Positions 10,141-20,650 of a DNA stretch of 64,000 nucleotides are shown piece after piece. Each line of letters begins with the position of its first letter. Position 1 is the stretch's first letter. Location of the stretch: NCBI RefSeq assembly GCF_004379255.2, contig NC_056048.1:6234001-6298000 (forward strand), in the 5' to 3' direction. The notes under the pieces are model-generated. The model saw only the letters and a list, made by a program, of their open reading frames with translations, made no database searches and was not told the DNA's origin. The DNA is from Salvia splendens (taxonomy: Eukaryota > Streptophyta > Magnoliopsida > Lamiales > Lamiaceae). A program made the translations under genes and the position numbers.

Positions 10141-11831
10141 GAGCATTCATAATGGGGCGGACGATAGTCCACCCGATGCATCGGGCGTGCTATCGTCCAC
10201 CCTATTGCGGGCGACGCGGACGAAACACTTTTTATTTTTTGTTTTTATTTTTTAATTTCTTTTATCTATATATACCTCACTTTTCATACTATTTTTTCAC
10301 ACTTTTCTCTCTCATCTCTCATCAATTATCTTTTCCCCACACACCATTCTTTCTCTCGCTAAAAAAATGAGACCCGACGACGATTGGAGTACCTCGGAGG
10401 GCATTACTCGGGCCTTGTTCGATTGCTTTCATGAGGCTGCGGCGGAATGCTTGACCGAAATGGAGGGCAAGCGTGAAGTGGCGGAGCAAATCCAGAGGCC
10501 GATTCGCCGTCGGACGTTCGTCCGCCGCGAGCACGACATAGCTCACCAACGTCTGTTCGCAGACTATTTTGCAGAGGAACCACGGTGGGGCCCGACGATT
10601 TTTCACTGTCGGTTTAGGATGAGGCGAGATCTTTTTCTCAGCATTGTCCACACGTTGGAGGCACGTGATCCTTACTTCCAGTATCGGAAAGATGGCATCG
10701 ACAGACTCGGACTTAAGCCGTTGCAGAAGTGCACGGTTGCGCTCCGGCAGTTGGCATACGGCACCACGACGGACATGTTCGATAGGTACCTTCACGTCGG
10801 GGAGACAACTGGCCGCGAGTGCCTGAAGAAATTTTATAAGGGAGTTGTGGAGACTTACAGCGACACATATTTGCGAAGGCCGACTACTGACGATTGCCAG
10901 GCCCTGATGAAGATGCACGAGATGGTGACAGCTTTCCTAGAATGCTAGGGAGCATAGATTGTATGCATTGGGAATGGAAGAATTGTCCGACAGTGTGAAG
11001 ATGCCAATTTACTAGTGGATACAAAGGCAGCCACCCGACGATGATCCTCGAAGTCATCGCTGACCATCGGCTCTGGATCTGGCATGCTTACTTCGGTGTG
11101 GCGGGGTCGAACAACGACATCAACGTCCTGAACTCCTCATATCTCTTCACCAAGCAATGCAATGGCAACGACCCGGCCATCGATTTCACAGCAAACGAAC
11201 GCCAACATCATATGGGGTCTACTTGGCCGATGGCATATATCCGAGGTGGCCTGTTTTTTTTTTAAGACGATCACCTGCCCAATCGGTGAGAGGAGAGTTT
11301 TATTCGCGCAAAAGCAGGAGGCTGGGCGGAAGGATGTGGAACGGGCATTTGGTGTGCTCCAAGCGCGGTGGGCTATAGTGAAGGGTACGGTGCGGTTCTG
11401 GTACAAGGATGTCATCGTCGATGTCATGTATGCGTGCATCATCTTGCATAACATGATAGTCGAACACGAAGGTGGAAGAGTCACCGATTGGGGCGATGAT
11501 GAAGCTGGATCTAGCTCCAGCGGGGCAACAATAAGGTTCTAGCTAGACAGACTTCAATGCGCAACCAACAAGATCATGCTCGGCTCATGTCCGACATGGT
11601 TGAAGAAATTTGGAACCGCCATGGCCGTTGAATTTGTAGTTTTTTTTATTTCGTACTGTACTCTATGAACTTTCAATGAAATGAAGTTTTTTATTCATAT
11701 TTTGTAGTGTTTATTTATTAGAATAAATAAAATGATATAGTGAGGACTATAGGGCATCCCACTGCAAGCGGAAGGGTAGAAGGATAAAATGCTGATGTGG
11801 CGGAGGATAGGGCGCCCCATTGTAGATGCTC
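10141..11831 (+). mobile_element. PIF/Harbinger DNA transposon with broken transposase
   Basis: The ends begin GAGCATTCATAATGGGGCG (left) and GAGCATCTACAATGGGGCG (right complement), flanked by TTA (10138-10140 and 11832-11834). The element carries only a transposase pseudogene on the plus strand. Its right end contains a second inner copy of the terminal module (CAGTGGGATGCCCTA) after a CCACATCAGCATTTTATCC segment. The same module order is found at the end of the Myb-gene element at 50732 and at the start of the fragment at 16783, so these belong to one family or to close relatives. Confidence 0.9.
10367..11542 (+). pseudogene. PIF/Harbinger transposase pseudogene
   Basis: The intact 5' part encodes 193 aa with the acidic N-terminus, ADYFAEEPRWG, RCR-type FRMRRDLFLSIV and the HTH region PLQKCTVALRQLAYG. 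A one-base deletion in the usual MHGFPGMLGS region (near 10930) shifts the frame. After it, [14 protein letters not shown] (first catalytic Asp) is read in the new frame, followed by a TGA, then MILEVIADHRLWIWHAYFGVAGSNND in pieces and GRKDVERAFGVLQARW with the Glu. More frame changes occur near 11215-11270, next to a T run. Compared with the intact copy at 13696-14883 it has all domains but no continuous frame. Confidence 0.9.
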
Positions 11832-11875
11832 TTAGAGATGTTGTTTTGTGTATTAAATGGAAAGAGAAAATATTA

Positions 11876-12140
11876 CTCCCTCCGTCCAGCTTAAGATGAC
11901 ACGTTTTCTTTTTTAGTTTGTCCCACTAAGATGACACATTTCATTTTTTAGAAACTTTATCTCTCCAATTAATACACCCAACCACTTTTCCTCACTTCTA
12001 TTAAAATATTCATCTTTCTTTTTCTCTCTATTTTAATACCTACACCCACATTTTCTCTCTCCAATTAAACACTTTAACCAAAAACTCCTAAAATCTCGTG
12101 CCGACCAAGATATGTATCATCTTAGCCGGGACGGAGGGAG
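11876..12140. mobile_element. Stowaway MITE
   Basis: It begins CTCCCTCCGTCC, ends GGACGGAGGGAG and is flanked by TA on both sides (11874-11875 and 12141-12142). The 265 bp hold no coding sequence. The arms AGCTTAAGATGACAC and GTATCATCTTAGCC are inverted copies, so it can form a hairpin. Confidence 0.9.
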
Positions 12141-12150
12141 TAGTATATTA

Positions 12151-12427
12151 CTCCATTCGTCCCAACTAAGTTGAGACATAACTTTTGGGCACGGAAATTA
12201 AGAAATTGTGTTGAAAAGTAGGAGATGGGAATAAAGTAGGAAAAATAAAGAGAGGGTAAAGTAGATAGTGGAATAAAGTAAGAGTGATTGGATGTTTTAT
12301 TTTTTATTAAAAAAGGAAATGACTCAACTTAGTTGGGACATCCCAAAAGGAATACGACTCAACTTAGTTGGGACATCCCAAAAAGGAATACGTCTCAACT
12401 TAGTTGAGTAAGTTGAGACGACGGGAG
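12151..12427. mobile_element. Stowaway MITE, second family
   Basis: It starts CTCCATTCGTCCCAACTAAG and ends GACGACGGGAG with TA on both sides. The right arm holds three nearby copies of an ACTTAGTTGGGACAT-like segment, a local tandem expansion of the terminal repeat. It lies 10 bp from the previous MITE. Confidence 0.8.
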
Positions 12428-13271
12428 TATATTTATAATAATGTGCAAAAAAACTTTTTCTAAAAAAGATTTATGGGATAAACTGAAAAAGAAAGTGTTA
12501 CATTTATTATGAGACGGAAGGAGTAATTTGTTTCTTATTTATTTTTATAATTAATTAAAATACAAAATTTACACGTTATTGATAGAGAACAAATACGATA
12601 TTGGAACTATAATCACTCGTTTATATGACCAGAGCGTGTTAAAATAGATCGTGAATAGTAGCATCGCAAGACTCCTAAAGTCACATGTGATATTCTGATA
12701 AAGAAACTTCTCAAAATGAAAAAATGACTCAACAATGATGGAACGGGGGGAGTGATTGGTAATTGGTGATCTCCAACCACACTCCTAAGGAGTGAGGATA
12801 ACGCTTGCATTTAATTGACAGTCGAGAGTGGGGTGTGTGGTGGTACAGTTCACCCTCTTCGCTTGATGTCATGAAGCTCGTTCCTGGACATCACCCACAC
12901 TGCCTTTCGCAATGGTTTCATCTAGAGAGGGGACGTTACAAGAACTCTCCATTTGTGAATACCCTAACAATTCTAATATGTAAATATGCATTTATTTTGA
13001 TGAGAAAAAAAAAACTATAGTCCCTATGTTTCATAATTGACTGGTTTGTTTTGAATACGAATTTAAAAAAAAAAAAATATTTATTAGATTAATTAGAGGA
13101 AAAAAAAATAAAAAAATGAATATATTACATAAAGAAAGCTGTTCCCCAATCCCCAAATTAATATATGAAATTTACAACATCTCCACTAAAATCCAAATGT
13201 TACAATATTTTTGTGATGGGATGCCGACACTTATCTAGTGTCAGTGACATCCAATGAAATCAAAGTCCAAC
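12428..13271. other. Intergenic with one MITE remnant
   Basis: Near 12430-12525 lies the right half of a Stowaway-like element ending GAGACGGAAGGAG. The rest, including a less AT-rich stretch at about 12740-12950, shows no feature that I can identify. Confidence 0.45.
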
Positions 13272-13274
13272 TAA

Positions 13275-15183
13275 GAGCATCTCCAGTGGGCGGATGTCCC
13301 ACTCGGACATCCACTAGGACTTCCCAAAAACACCTCCTGCCACGTCACTAGGACTTCCCATCCCACTGCCACGTCACTAGGACATCCCCTTCACAATCCG
13401 CTCTTCCCATCGCCCTTCCCACTAGGACTTCTCGCAATAAAAAAAATCACAAATTCACAAATAAAGCAATTTACGTTTACGAAAATAAAATTTCAACACG
13501 AATACGAACGGAAAAAATTAACAACTTCATTTTAAAAAAGCATACATGATTTGAAAAAAAAAATTACATAGTAATAAAAAAAAAAGTACTAACATCAACG
13601 TCAACCCTTCCGCGTCCAAACCTCTTCGATAATATCGTTCTGAAGTCGAACATGGGCATCTGTTTGCCGCATGTCGACAAATGCACGCATCCGCTCTACC
13701 TCTCCATGAGGTACCCCATATTCACATTCGCGGTGGCCACGCCGTGACTTGGACCTGCACCCGTATCATCTTCATTGGTCCACTGAGTCAGTTCCGCAGC
13801 TTCATTTTCGACAATCATGTTGTGCATTATGATACATGCGTACATGACATCGCCGATGTTGGGAATATACCACTGCCGTGTAGGACCCTTGACTACCGCC
13901 CATCGACTCTGGAGCACACCAAATGCCAGCTCCACATCCTTGCGCGCTGCTTCCTGACCGCTCGCAAAGTATGACTTCTTTTGTCCGAGCAGATGCTTGA
14001 TTGTCTTCACAAAGACGGGCCAGTTTGGGTATATCTCATCCGCCAAATAGTATCTCATATTGTGCTGGTTGCCGTTGGCGACGAAACTGATGGTGGGACC
14101 AACGCCATTGCACTGAGCATTGAACAGGGGCGACGACTGGAGAACGTTGATGTCGTTATTCGACCCGGCGACTCCAAAATAAGCATGCCATATCCACAGC
14201 CGGTAGTCAGCTACAGCTTCAAGGATCATCGTGGGATGCTTGGCTTTGAAGCCAGTAGTGTACATCCCCTTCCAGGCGGCGGGGCAGTTCTTCCACTCCC
14301 AATGCATACAATCTATGCTGCCCAACATCCCAGGGAACCCGTGCACCGACCTATGCATATCTATCAGACTCTGGCAGTCTTCGGGGCTCGGACTCCGAAG
14401 ATACCGCTCACCGAATATCGCTCTCACGCCCGCGCAAAAATTCTGCAGACACTCGACGGCTGTCCATTCGCCAATGTGGAGGTACTCGTCGAACATGTAG
14501 GTCGCGCCTCCGTACGCCAGTTGTCTGATTGCGACATTGCACTTCTGTAAGGGCGTGAGTCCCGGTTTGCCAGCTGCATCCTCCCTAATCCTAAAATACA
14601 CGTATCTTCTCTCTAAAGCACCCACTATATGCATAAACAGCGGACGATGCATCCTAAAACGTCGCCGGAATAAGGCATCCCCAAAACGCGGCTGCGGAGC
14701 GAAGTAGTCCTGATACAACCGAATATGTGCAGCAATGTGGTCACGGGGTATTATAGTTCGACGACGGATCGGCCGATGTACCGCCACCTGCTGCCGCCGC
14801 TGCTCCCTCTGGTGTAGCAGCCTATCTATCGCACCTTCCACAGCGACCTCCAATTCATCCTCGCTATCACTGTCACTAGCCATTGTAGATATACTTGAAA
14901 ATAGAGATGTAGAGAGAGAAACTTGTTAACACAAGTGGTGCGAATGAAATGAAGTTCAACTAGCCGTATATATACAGTTTAAAAAAAATTAATATACCGG
15001 ACGTCCGACCCGGACGTCCGACCCACGCCACAATGGCGGACGTCCGCCCGCCCGTCGCCCGCACGTCCGAGGACATCCGACGTCCTTACGGGACGTCCGT
15101 ATCCTAGTTGAAACGCCACAATGGCGGACGTCCCGGTCGCCCGTCGCGGATGTCCGACCGGACGTCCGCCATTGGAGATGCTC
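13275..15183 (-). mobile_element. PIF/Harbinger DNA transposon with intact transposase
   Basis: The terminal inverted repeats begin GAGCATCTCCAGTGG (left) and GAGCATCTCCAATGG (right complement) and are flanked by TAA at 13272-13274 and 15184-15186. The 1909-bp element encodes one full-length transposase on the minus strand and no second gene. The right subterminal DNA is packed with the palindrome CGGACGTCCG and partial copies (about 14998-15172); the left has GGACATCC, CTAGGACTTCCC and repeated TGCCACGTCACTAGGAC segments. It is the best-preserved transposase source in the window. Confidence 0.95.
13696..14883 (-). CDS. PIF/Harbinger transposase (HARBI1-like DDE nuclease), intact
   Basis: The 395-aa product is uninterrupted. 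It has an acidic N-terminus (MASDSDSEDE), a basic segment PIRRRTIIPRDH (38-49), FRMHRPLFMHIV (76-87), a helix-turn-helix-like region PLQKCNVAIRQLAYGG (111-126) and a DDE nuclease domain. The likely catalytic residues are Asp191 in GSIDCMHW, Asp244 in GVAGSNNDINVL and Glu318 in KDVELAFG. The length fits plant PIF transposases. It would act in the nucleus, cutting at GAGCATC ends and making 3-bp duplications. Plant relatives generally need a Myb-like partner; none is encoded here, but one is at 49417-50478. Whether it is expressed cannot be told. Confidence 0.94.
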   Translation of the reverse strand: MASDSDSEDELEVAVEGAIDRLLHQREQRRQQVAVHRPIRRRTIIPRDHIAAHIRLYQDYFAPQPRFGDALFRRRFRMHRPLFMHIVGALERRYVYFRIREDAAGKPGLTPLQKCNVAIRQLAYGGATYMFDEYLHIGEWTAVECLQNFCAGVRAIFGERYLRSPSPEDCQSLIDMHRSVHGFPGMLGSIDCMHWEWKNCPAAWKGMYTTGFKAKHPTMILEAVADYRLWIWHAYFGVAGSNNDINVLQSSPLFNAQCNGVGPTISFVANGNQHNMRYYLADEIYPNWPVFVKTIKHLLGQKKSYFASGQEAARKDVELAFGVLQSRWAVVKGPTRQWYIPNIGDVMYACIIMHNMIVENEAAELTQWTNEDDTGAGPSHGVATANVNMGYLMER

Positions 15184-15186
15184 TAA

Positions 15187-16152
15187 GGCAGCTATTCTAC
15201 TTATATCCTTTTGATTTTTATCGGATTAAACCATTAATATACTGACCTTAGCAATTTTACTTATCTACACACACAAGAAAAAAAAAAGAAAAAAAAAGAA
15301 ATAACTATAAATGTGTTGCGTGAGAGCCAGATTATAAACCGAGTTAACTTTCCCACCATATTTGATAGATCATCTCAAATTATTGGTTCTTCAATGTTAA
15401 TCTGCTTCTTTATTTTATTAAAACATTTCCATTGTATTGTTTGATTGATTTCTTTTAAATTAATCATGAAATTTTTACACAAATTGTTAGTTTTCATGAA
15501 CATTAGTTTAACAATGATAACATGAACTAAAAATTTGATGCAATGTTCCTCTAACTCGAAAACTTATCTAAATTAATTCTGAACTATTGTAAGTCAATAA
15601 CGATCAATATGCTAAATGCTTATATGCGTAGACTACATGTACTATTATTTAGTGATTTAAATCCTCTCCTCCACTGACTTTTCTTTGACCCAATTCGTGT
15701 TTTGAAAAAATTGCATCAAGGCGTAGTTCATATATTAGAAGTTCAGTAAGGCATGGGCAAGATAAACTAATGAAACATTATAGTACTTAGTACTTACAAA
15801 TAATAGAGGAGACATATAAAATTATAAAGTTTACCAAAAATTTATCTTAATTTGATTTGAGCTTTTTTTTATCATTATACTCGAGTTTCAAATGTTCATT
15901 TTTGACAATATAATTGTTGCTATATTGATATTTGTTGATTGTAGCCTAATTAGGGATTAGTAGGCCCATGTTTATCTCATTCTGGTATATTTTTTTCTTT
16001 TTAGATGTCCACTAAATATAGCATATTTTACAAAATAGAAACACTTATTATTCTTGCTAAATATTTTTTTTCTTACGTTATTTTTAACATAGTAGTAATA
16101 AATTGTGTTAGAAAAAAATTGCTTCACTTTTTAAATGGGAGAGTGATTGTAA
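15187..16152. other. Intergenic, no feature seen
   Basis: AT-rich DNA with an A-rich run near 15280-15305. No gene or repeat ends were recognised. Confidence 0.5.
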
Positions 16153-16154
16153 TA

Positions 16155-16332
16155 CTCCCTCCGTCCCGCACTACTCCACATTTCCTTTTGGGCACGGAGA
16201 TTAAAGAATGAGTGTTAGACAAAGTCAACAATTACGGCGGTAGGTATAAATTGTTACTAAAAATGGAAAGAGTGCAAATAACTTGGGACGCCCAGAAAGG
16301 AAATAAGTGCAAGTAGTGCGGAACGAAGGGAG
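16155..16332. mobile_element. Stowaway MITE (twin of 33801-33979)
   Basis: It starts CTCCCTCCGTCCCGCACTAC and ends GCGGAACGAAGGGAG, with TA duplications at 16153-16154 and 16333-16334. The internal sequence is nearly identical to the copy at 33801-33979, so both come from the same recently amplified family. Confidence 0.92.
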
Positions 16333-16782
16333 TACTATATCACTTTATTAGTAGTCCATATAATTACAAAAACAATTGGTGTGAAGATGTCTCATTCCGT
16401 GAGTGGTGGAAAAGATAAGTGGAGGACAAGACATGAGAGTCAATGAAAATTCCATCAATCTTCGTATGTTCACATGGGCTGTGGAATAATGGCATTTTTC
16501 TAGAATTGGAATTTACAGAGCTAATCATTATGTTCTATACGATTATATAATAAATTTTTAGGAGTATTGGATTCTATTATTAATGTTATATGCTAGGAGT
16601 ACATCAAGCTGAGAATAAACTCCATCCTGCCATTTTTCTAGAAGTGGAATTTATTGTTTCTATCATAATTATTTTACAAGTATATATGTGAATTAGTAAA
16701 ACTAATTTAGCTTCAAAGGCACTTCATAAATGAACTTTTTGCTTAACAATATAGACACAAACATTATGTGTTCACAACATTA

Positions 16783-17670
16783 GAGCATTAGCACTGGGGC
16801 GCCCTAAGGCGCGCCACGTCAGCAGTTTTATCCTCCTACCTCTCCACCTGCAGTGGGGCGCCCTATGGCGCGCCACGTCATCATTTTTTTAATATTTACA
16901 AAATCCATACGAATTTAAAAAAAAATAATACCGCGTGCCATCGTCCGCGGCCATCGTCCACGACAGCCGCAATGGGGCGGACGATGGCGCGGACGATGGC
17001 CATCGTCTGCGCTATCCTCCGCGACCGAAGTATAGAGCGCAACTATCGTCCGCGCCCTATGGCACGCACCCGCAATGGGTGCGGACGATGGATGGCGCGG
17101 ACGATGCGCGCCATCGGGCGTGCCATCGTCCGCCCATTGCGGATACTCTTATTCCCCACTATATTAAATTCATATAATAGATTACGAAGAAAGATGGAAA
17201 ATATCTTGCATGAAAAGCCATCGTCCGCGCTATCCTCCGCGACCGAAGTATAGATCGCAACTATCGTCCGCGCTCTATGGCACGCACCCGCAATGGGTGC
17301 GGACGATGGATGGCGCGGACGCCATCGTCCGCCCATCGCGTAGCGCGCCATCGTCCGCCCATTGCGAATACTCTTATTCCCCACTATATTAAATTCATAT
17401 AATAGATTACGAAGAAAGATGGAAAATATCTTGCATGAAAAGCCATCGTCCGCGCTATCCTCCGCGACCGAAGTTTAGATCGCAACTATCGTCCGCGCTC
17501 TATGGCACGCACCCGCAATGGGTGCGGACGATGGATGGCGCGGACGCCATCGTCCACCCATTGCGTAGCGCGCCATCGTCCGCCTATTGCGGATACTCTT
17601 ATTCCCCACTATATTAAATTCATATAATAGATTACGAAGAAAGATGGAAAATATCTTGCATGAAAAGCAT
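16783..17670. mobile_element. Truncated PIF/Harbinger end with tandem repeats
   Basis: After a TTA (16780-16782) it begins GAGCATTAGCACTGGGGCG, followed by CCCTAAGGCGCGCCACGTCA, a spacer and a second copy of the terminal module (GCAGTGGGGCGCCCTA). The following AT-rich segment and the GC-rich CCATCGTCCGCG cluster match the left part of the Myb-gene element at 48863-50732. The Myb-like gene and the right terminus are missing; instead the sequence runs through 225-bp tandem repeats and stops resembling the family near 17670. Confidence 0.8.
17141..17665. repeat. 225-bp tandem repeat
   Basis: Units begin at 17141, 17366 and 17591 (GGATACTCTT or GAATACTCTT) with exactly 225-bp spacing: two full copies and a partial third. 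Each unit joins an AT-rich half (CCACTATATTAAATTCATA to TCTTGCATGAAAAG) to a GC-rich half of repeated GCCATCGTCCGCG and its complement. A related GC-rich half also precedes the first unit (about 16935-17140). The GC half alone is strongly self-complementary. Confidence 0.92.
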
Positions 17671-18934
17671 AAAAAGCAGGGGAATTACAAATAAATATTA
17701 TTGGTGAAGCTACGTAAGAAAGTTCAGTGTGAACCTAATAATGACAGTAGAGAAATATAGAAAGTAAGATATCACTTGTCAGTGTTTTATTTGACTAGAG
17801 AAAAGCATATTTTCCCTGTCAATTTGAATATTGCTCACTTAAGTCCCTTTATAATTTAAATATAATGATAAGGTAAACCAACTTAAATTTATAAATACTC
17901 ATCCACTGAAACCAACATAAGCTAATCAAAACTTTGACTCTTCTTTTTCTTTTCTTTTTTTCGAATTATATTGCTCTATCATTTCTACTTTCTAACCAAG
18001 GGAAATCAGACACAAAATCTGACGAAGACTTAAAATTTAAATGGGCTTTTATGTTTGGGTTGTTAGCTTATTGATGGATAAGCTGGTGGACTGTCCCTAT
18101 CGTGTTGGGCCTTCCTTAATCGATAATTGATTCTGTTGTAAGTTTAGCCCATTGAGTTTTATATAATTAAGAGATTATGCAATTTAAAAATCAATTTATT
18201 TTAATCTTGTTGCTTTATGTTGCTAATTCGACATTTCTATTTTTTAGGTAAGGGCTTATAGTTGAGATTTAGGCACCCACCAACACCGGAACTTAAAATA
18301 ATACTCATTTACTCAACTGCTCTACACATTCGACCATAGACAATGAATTTCAAAATTCTTTGATCAATGTCTGTGTTATAGAAATAAATTTGCAAGAAAT
18401 CGAACAGTGAAACATTTTGAAATTGGACTATAATTTGCGCCAAAGTTGGATGCCATGCTTAAATTTCATACGAGTATGCTCATCTGAATATTTAATTTTT
18501 TTGTGGGGAAATGCGAATAATTTTTAAATTTAGAGAAATCTATAAAAAAAAAGTATAACGGCAGAGACTGTTCATCCGACAAAACAAATCAATATTACGT
18601 TTTTTCTTAACAAACAGAGGGATAAACATAAATTAGAGGCTTCTTTGTAGTTTGTTTGTTTGTTTTTATATACATTAAGATTAAATAAAAGAATGACATC
18701 AAATTCCGAAATGGATATCTTGTCGGTACATATACAATGGATCAATTACCAAGATTGACGAAATGGACCGATATGATTTATTACATCGTGGGTTTTGGGA
18801 TTGGGATTTTTATTTATGAAGATAAAACATGAGATTTTGATCCGAAGATATGCTACAGGCCACTCGGATGGCTCATATGGAGTATTTATTAGTAGTTCGT
18901 GTAAGAACTGATTAAGTTGTTTAGTGTGTGTCTC
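17671..18934. other. Intergenic, no feature seen
   Basis: AT-rich DNA up to the left edge of the LTR retrotransposon. The five bases before that edge (18930-18934, GTCTC) are one copy of its target duplication. Confidence 0.5.
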
Positions 18935-19284
18935 TGTTAAGAGTACAATTCTCTTAACGAAGAAATCCTGCGATTACACTTGCAACACACCAATCCGGCG
19001 CCCCGAACGTTGGGGTCGGCGGCTCAATTCGTGGCTGGCGCGGAGAACTTCCTCCGTCGGCAGTCTTCAAGGTTTGATAAGGAGTATTGCACAAGTAATG
19101 TGGGCAAATTATTTCTTCATTCAATGAATAAAAAGATAACAACCTAACCCTATTTATAATACTAGAATACTAGCTTAGGGAACAAGAAAACAAGATATGA
19201 AAATATACTGTGAATCAAAAGATATGGGGAATAAAAAGATAACTAAATATTTGGGGAATCCTAAGATATAGGGGGATCGTAACA
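18935..19284 (-). repeat. 3' LTR (element read on minus strand)
   Basis: On the plus strand it runs from TGTTAAGAG to CGTAACA, giving TGTTACG...CTTAACA on the minus strand. Small substitutions separate it from its partner at 20651-21000. Confidence 0.93.
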
Positions 19285-20590
19285 ACTCCCCCGCGGTTAA
19301 AATCCACCTTGTCCTCAAGGTGGAAACCACGACACCACGAAGAGTCCCTCCGGGATCAAACGCACAAGACTGCCCTCTCTTTTTCAATATTTTCTTTGTG
19401 TTGCTGATTGCGGTCGTCTTCGTAACCAATTTTACAGTCTTGACTCTAATCTCATCCTCAAATAACATTCTCTTCTCTTCCATTTCCTTTTCAAGGTTGT
19501 ACTTTTGTATCTCAAAAGCAGCCTTGTCCTCCTCAACAAGGCTTAGACTCTTCATCCTCTCGATTTTGCTCTGCTTTTCAGGATGCATACTTAAAGTCTT
19601 TTCTTTCGACTCCAAACTAGAATCAAGAGCTTCAGGTTTCATCTCTTTCTCGATCACCCTCAGAAAAGTGTCGTTGACCTCATCTTCTCTTTTGGTAATA
19701 GAGTCATTCTCTTTCCTTATCCCTTTTTGATTCCACACATTACTAAGTACTATCAACTTCTCTTCCCCCTTCTCTTCATCATCGTGCGAATCAATTTTCC
19801 ACTCCTTTTTCCTTGAGCTTGAGACACCCGCTTGCGGTTGACGAGGAAAGGCGCATAATGGAGCTTTCACGGACATCGATAGCAAGGGCTGGCAAGGGCT
19901 CGGTGCGGCGTAGGGAGGAAGCTCACTAGTCGATGTTGTACTTGGCTGCTGTAGCTGACGATCTGACGGAGTCAGCTGTGGCTGATGTTCTGGCAACGGG
20001 GGAGCGCGAATCTTTCCAACACGGCGACCGGACGTTTGGGAGGGCAGATCCCAGCAAGTCTGGTTTTTCACATGCAGAAACGGCTGCTGGTGCGATTCTG
20101 ACGAAGACCAACCCGAGTTCGGGCTTTGGCGAGCGCAATGCGGCTGTCGGAGTGGTCGTTCCTGCTCCGCGAACTGATCCCCAGAGGTGAAGGCGTTGCG
20201 CGGAGGCCGGTAGACATTCTGTCGGGCGGAATACCAGCTGGAAATAGAGCGTGCGTGCGGCGGCTCGTAGTAGTCGCTGAGCACTCCAGGTTGTTCCCAG
20301 TCTGAACACGAATACGGTTGTGGGCCGTACGTATCTGGGCTGAAATACGATAACGGCCTAGAGGTGTATGGAGGTGTTCTAGGCCGCGACTGACTGTGGG
20401 GTGGATAGCGGCGGGTTCGCTGCGAGTACATCGGGTCTGGAGTCTGATGAGGCGGTGGCTCCGGCAGGGGAGCCGCACGAAGTTTGCCAAAGCGTCGATT
20501 GGCTGCGTCCAACCGGGTCTCCAGTTTGTCAATCGCAGCACGTATGCGATCAAACAACTTGGTTGTATAGGAGTCTTCCAAATTTGGCAT
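19175..20590 (-). CDS. Gag-like or unknown protein of the non-autonomous LTR element
   Basis: The frame from ATG at 20590 (MPNLEDSYTTKLFDRI) encodes 471 aa. The N-terminal 35 residues could form a helix (IRAAIDKLETRLDAANRRFG). Then comes a long Pro/Ser/Gln/Tyr-rich disordered region, then a charged helical segment (IEKEMKPEALD, then EKEMEEKRMLFEDEI). No zinc knuckle, protease or polymerase motif is present, so calling it Gag rests on position alone. The frame runs through the polypurine tract and stops 110 bp inside the 3' LTR, so about the last 60 residues may not be selected. Similar single-ORF elements are known in plants, but I cannot name this family. Confidence 0.65.
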   Translation of the reverse strand: MPNLEDSYTTKLFDRIRAAIDKLETRLDAANRRFGKLRAAPLPEPPPHQTPDPMYSQRTRRYPPHSQSRPRTPPYTSRPLSYFSPDTYGPQPYSCSDWEQPGVLSDYYEPPHARSISSWYSARQNVYRPPRNAFTSGDQFAEQERPLRQPHCARQSPNSGWSSSESHQQPFLHVKNQTCWDLPSQTSGRRVGKIRAPPLPEHQPQLTPSDRQLQQPSTTSTSELPPYAAPSPCQPLLSMSVKAPLCAFPRQPQAGVSSSRKKEWKIDSHDDEEKGEEKLIVLSNVWNQKGIRKENDSITKREDEVNDTFLRVIEKEMKPEALDSSLESKEKTLSMHPEKQSKIERMKSLSLVEEDKAAFEIQKYNLEKEMEEKRMLFEDEIRVKTVKLVTKTTAISNTKKILKKRGQSCAFDPGGTLRGVVVSTLRTRWILTAGELLRSPYILGFPKYLVIFLFPISFDSQYIFISCFLVP

Positions 20591-20650
20591 CTCAAAGTCT
20601 CTAATTAGGGTGAATGGATGCGGAGGGTGAGAACCGATGAAAGCACCAGT

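Noticed and set aside
17141..17665. CRISPR-like or satellite array
   Set aside because: Units are 225 bp, nearly identical and without unique spacers; the genome is a plant's, and the repeat belongs to a transposon.
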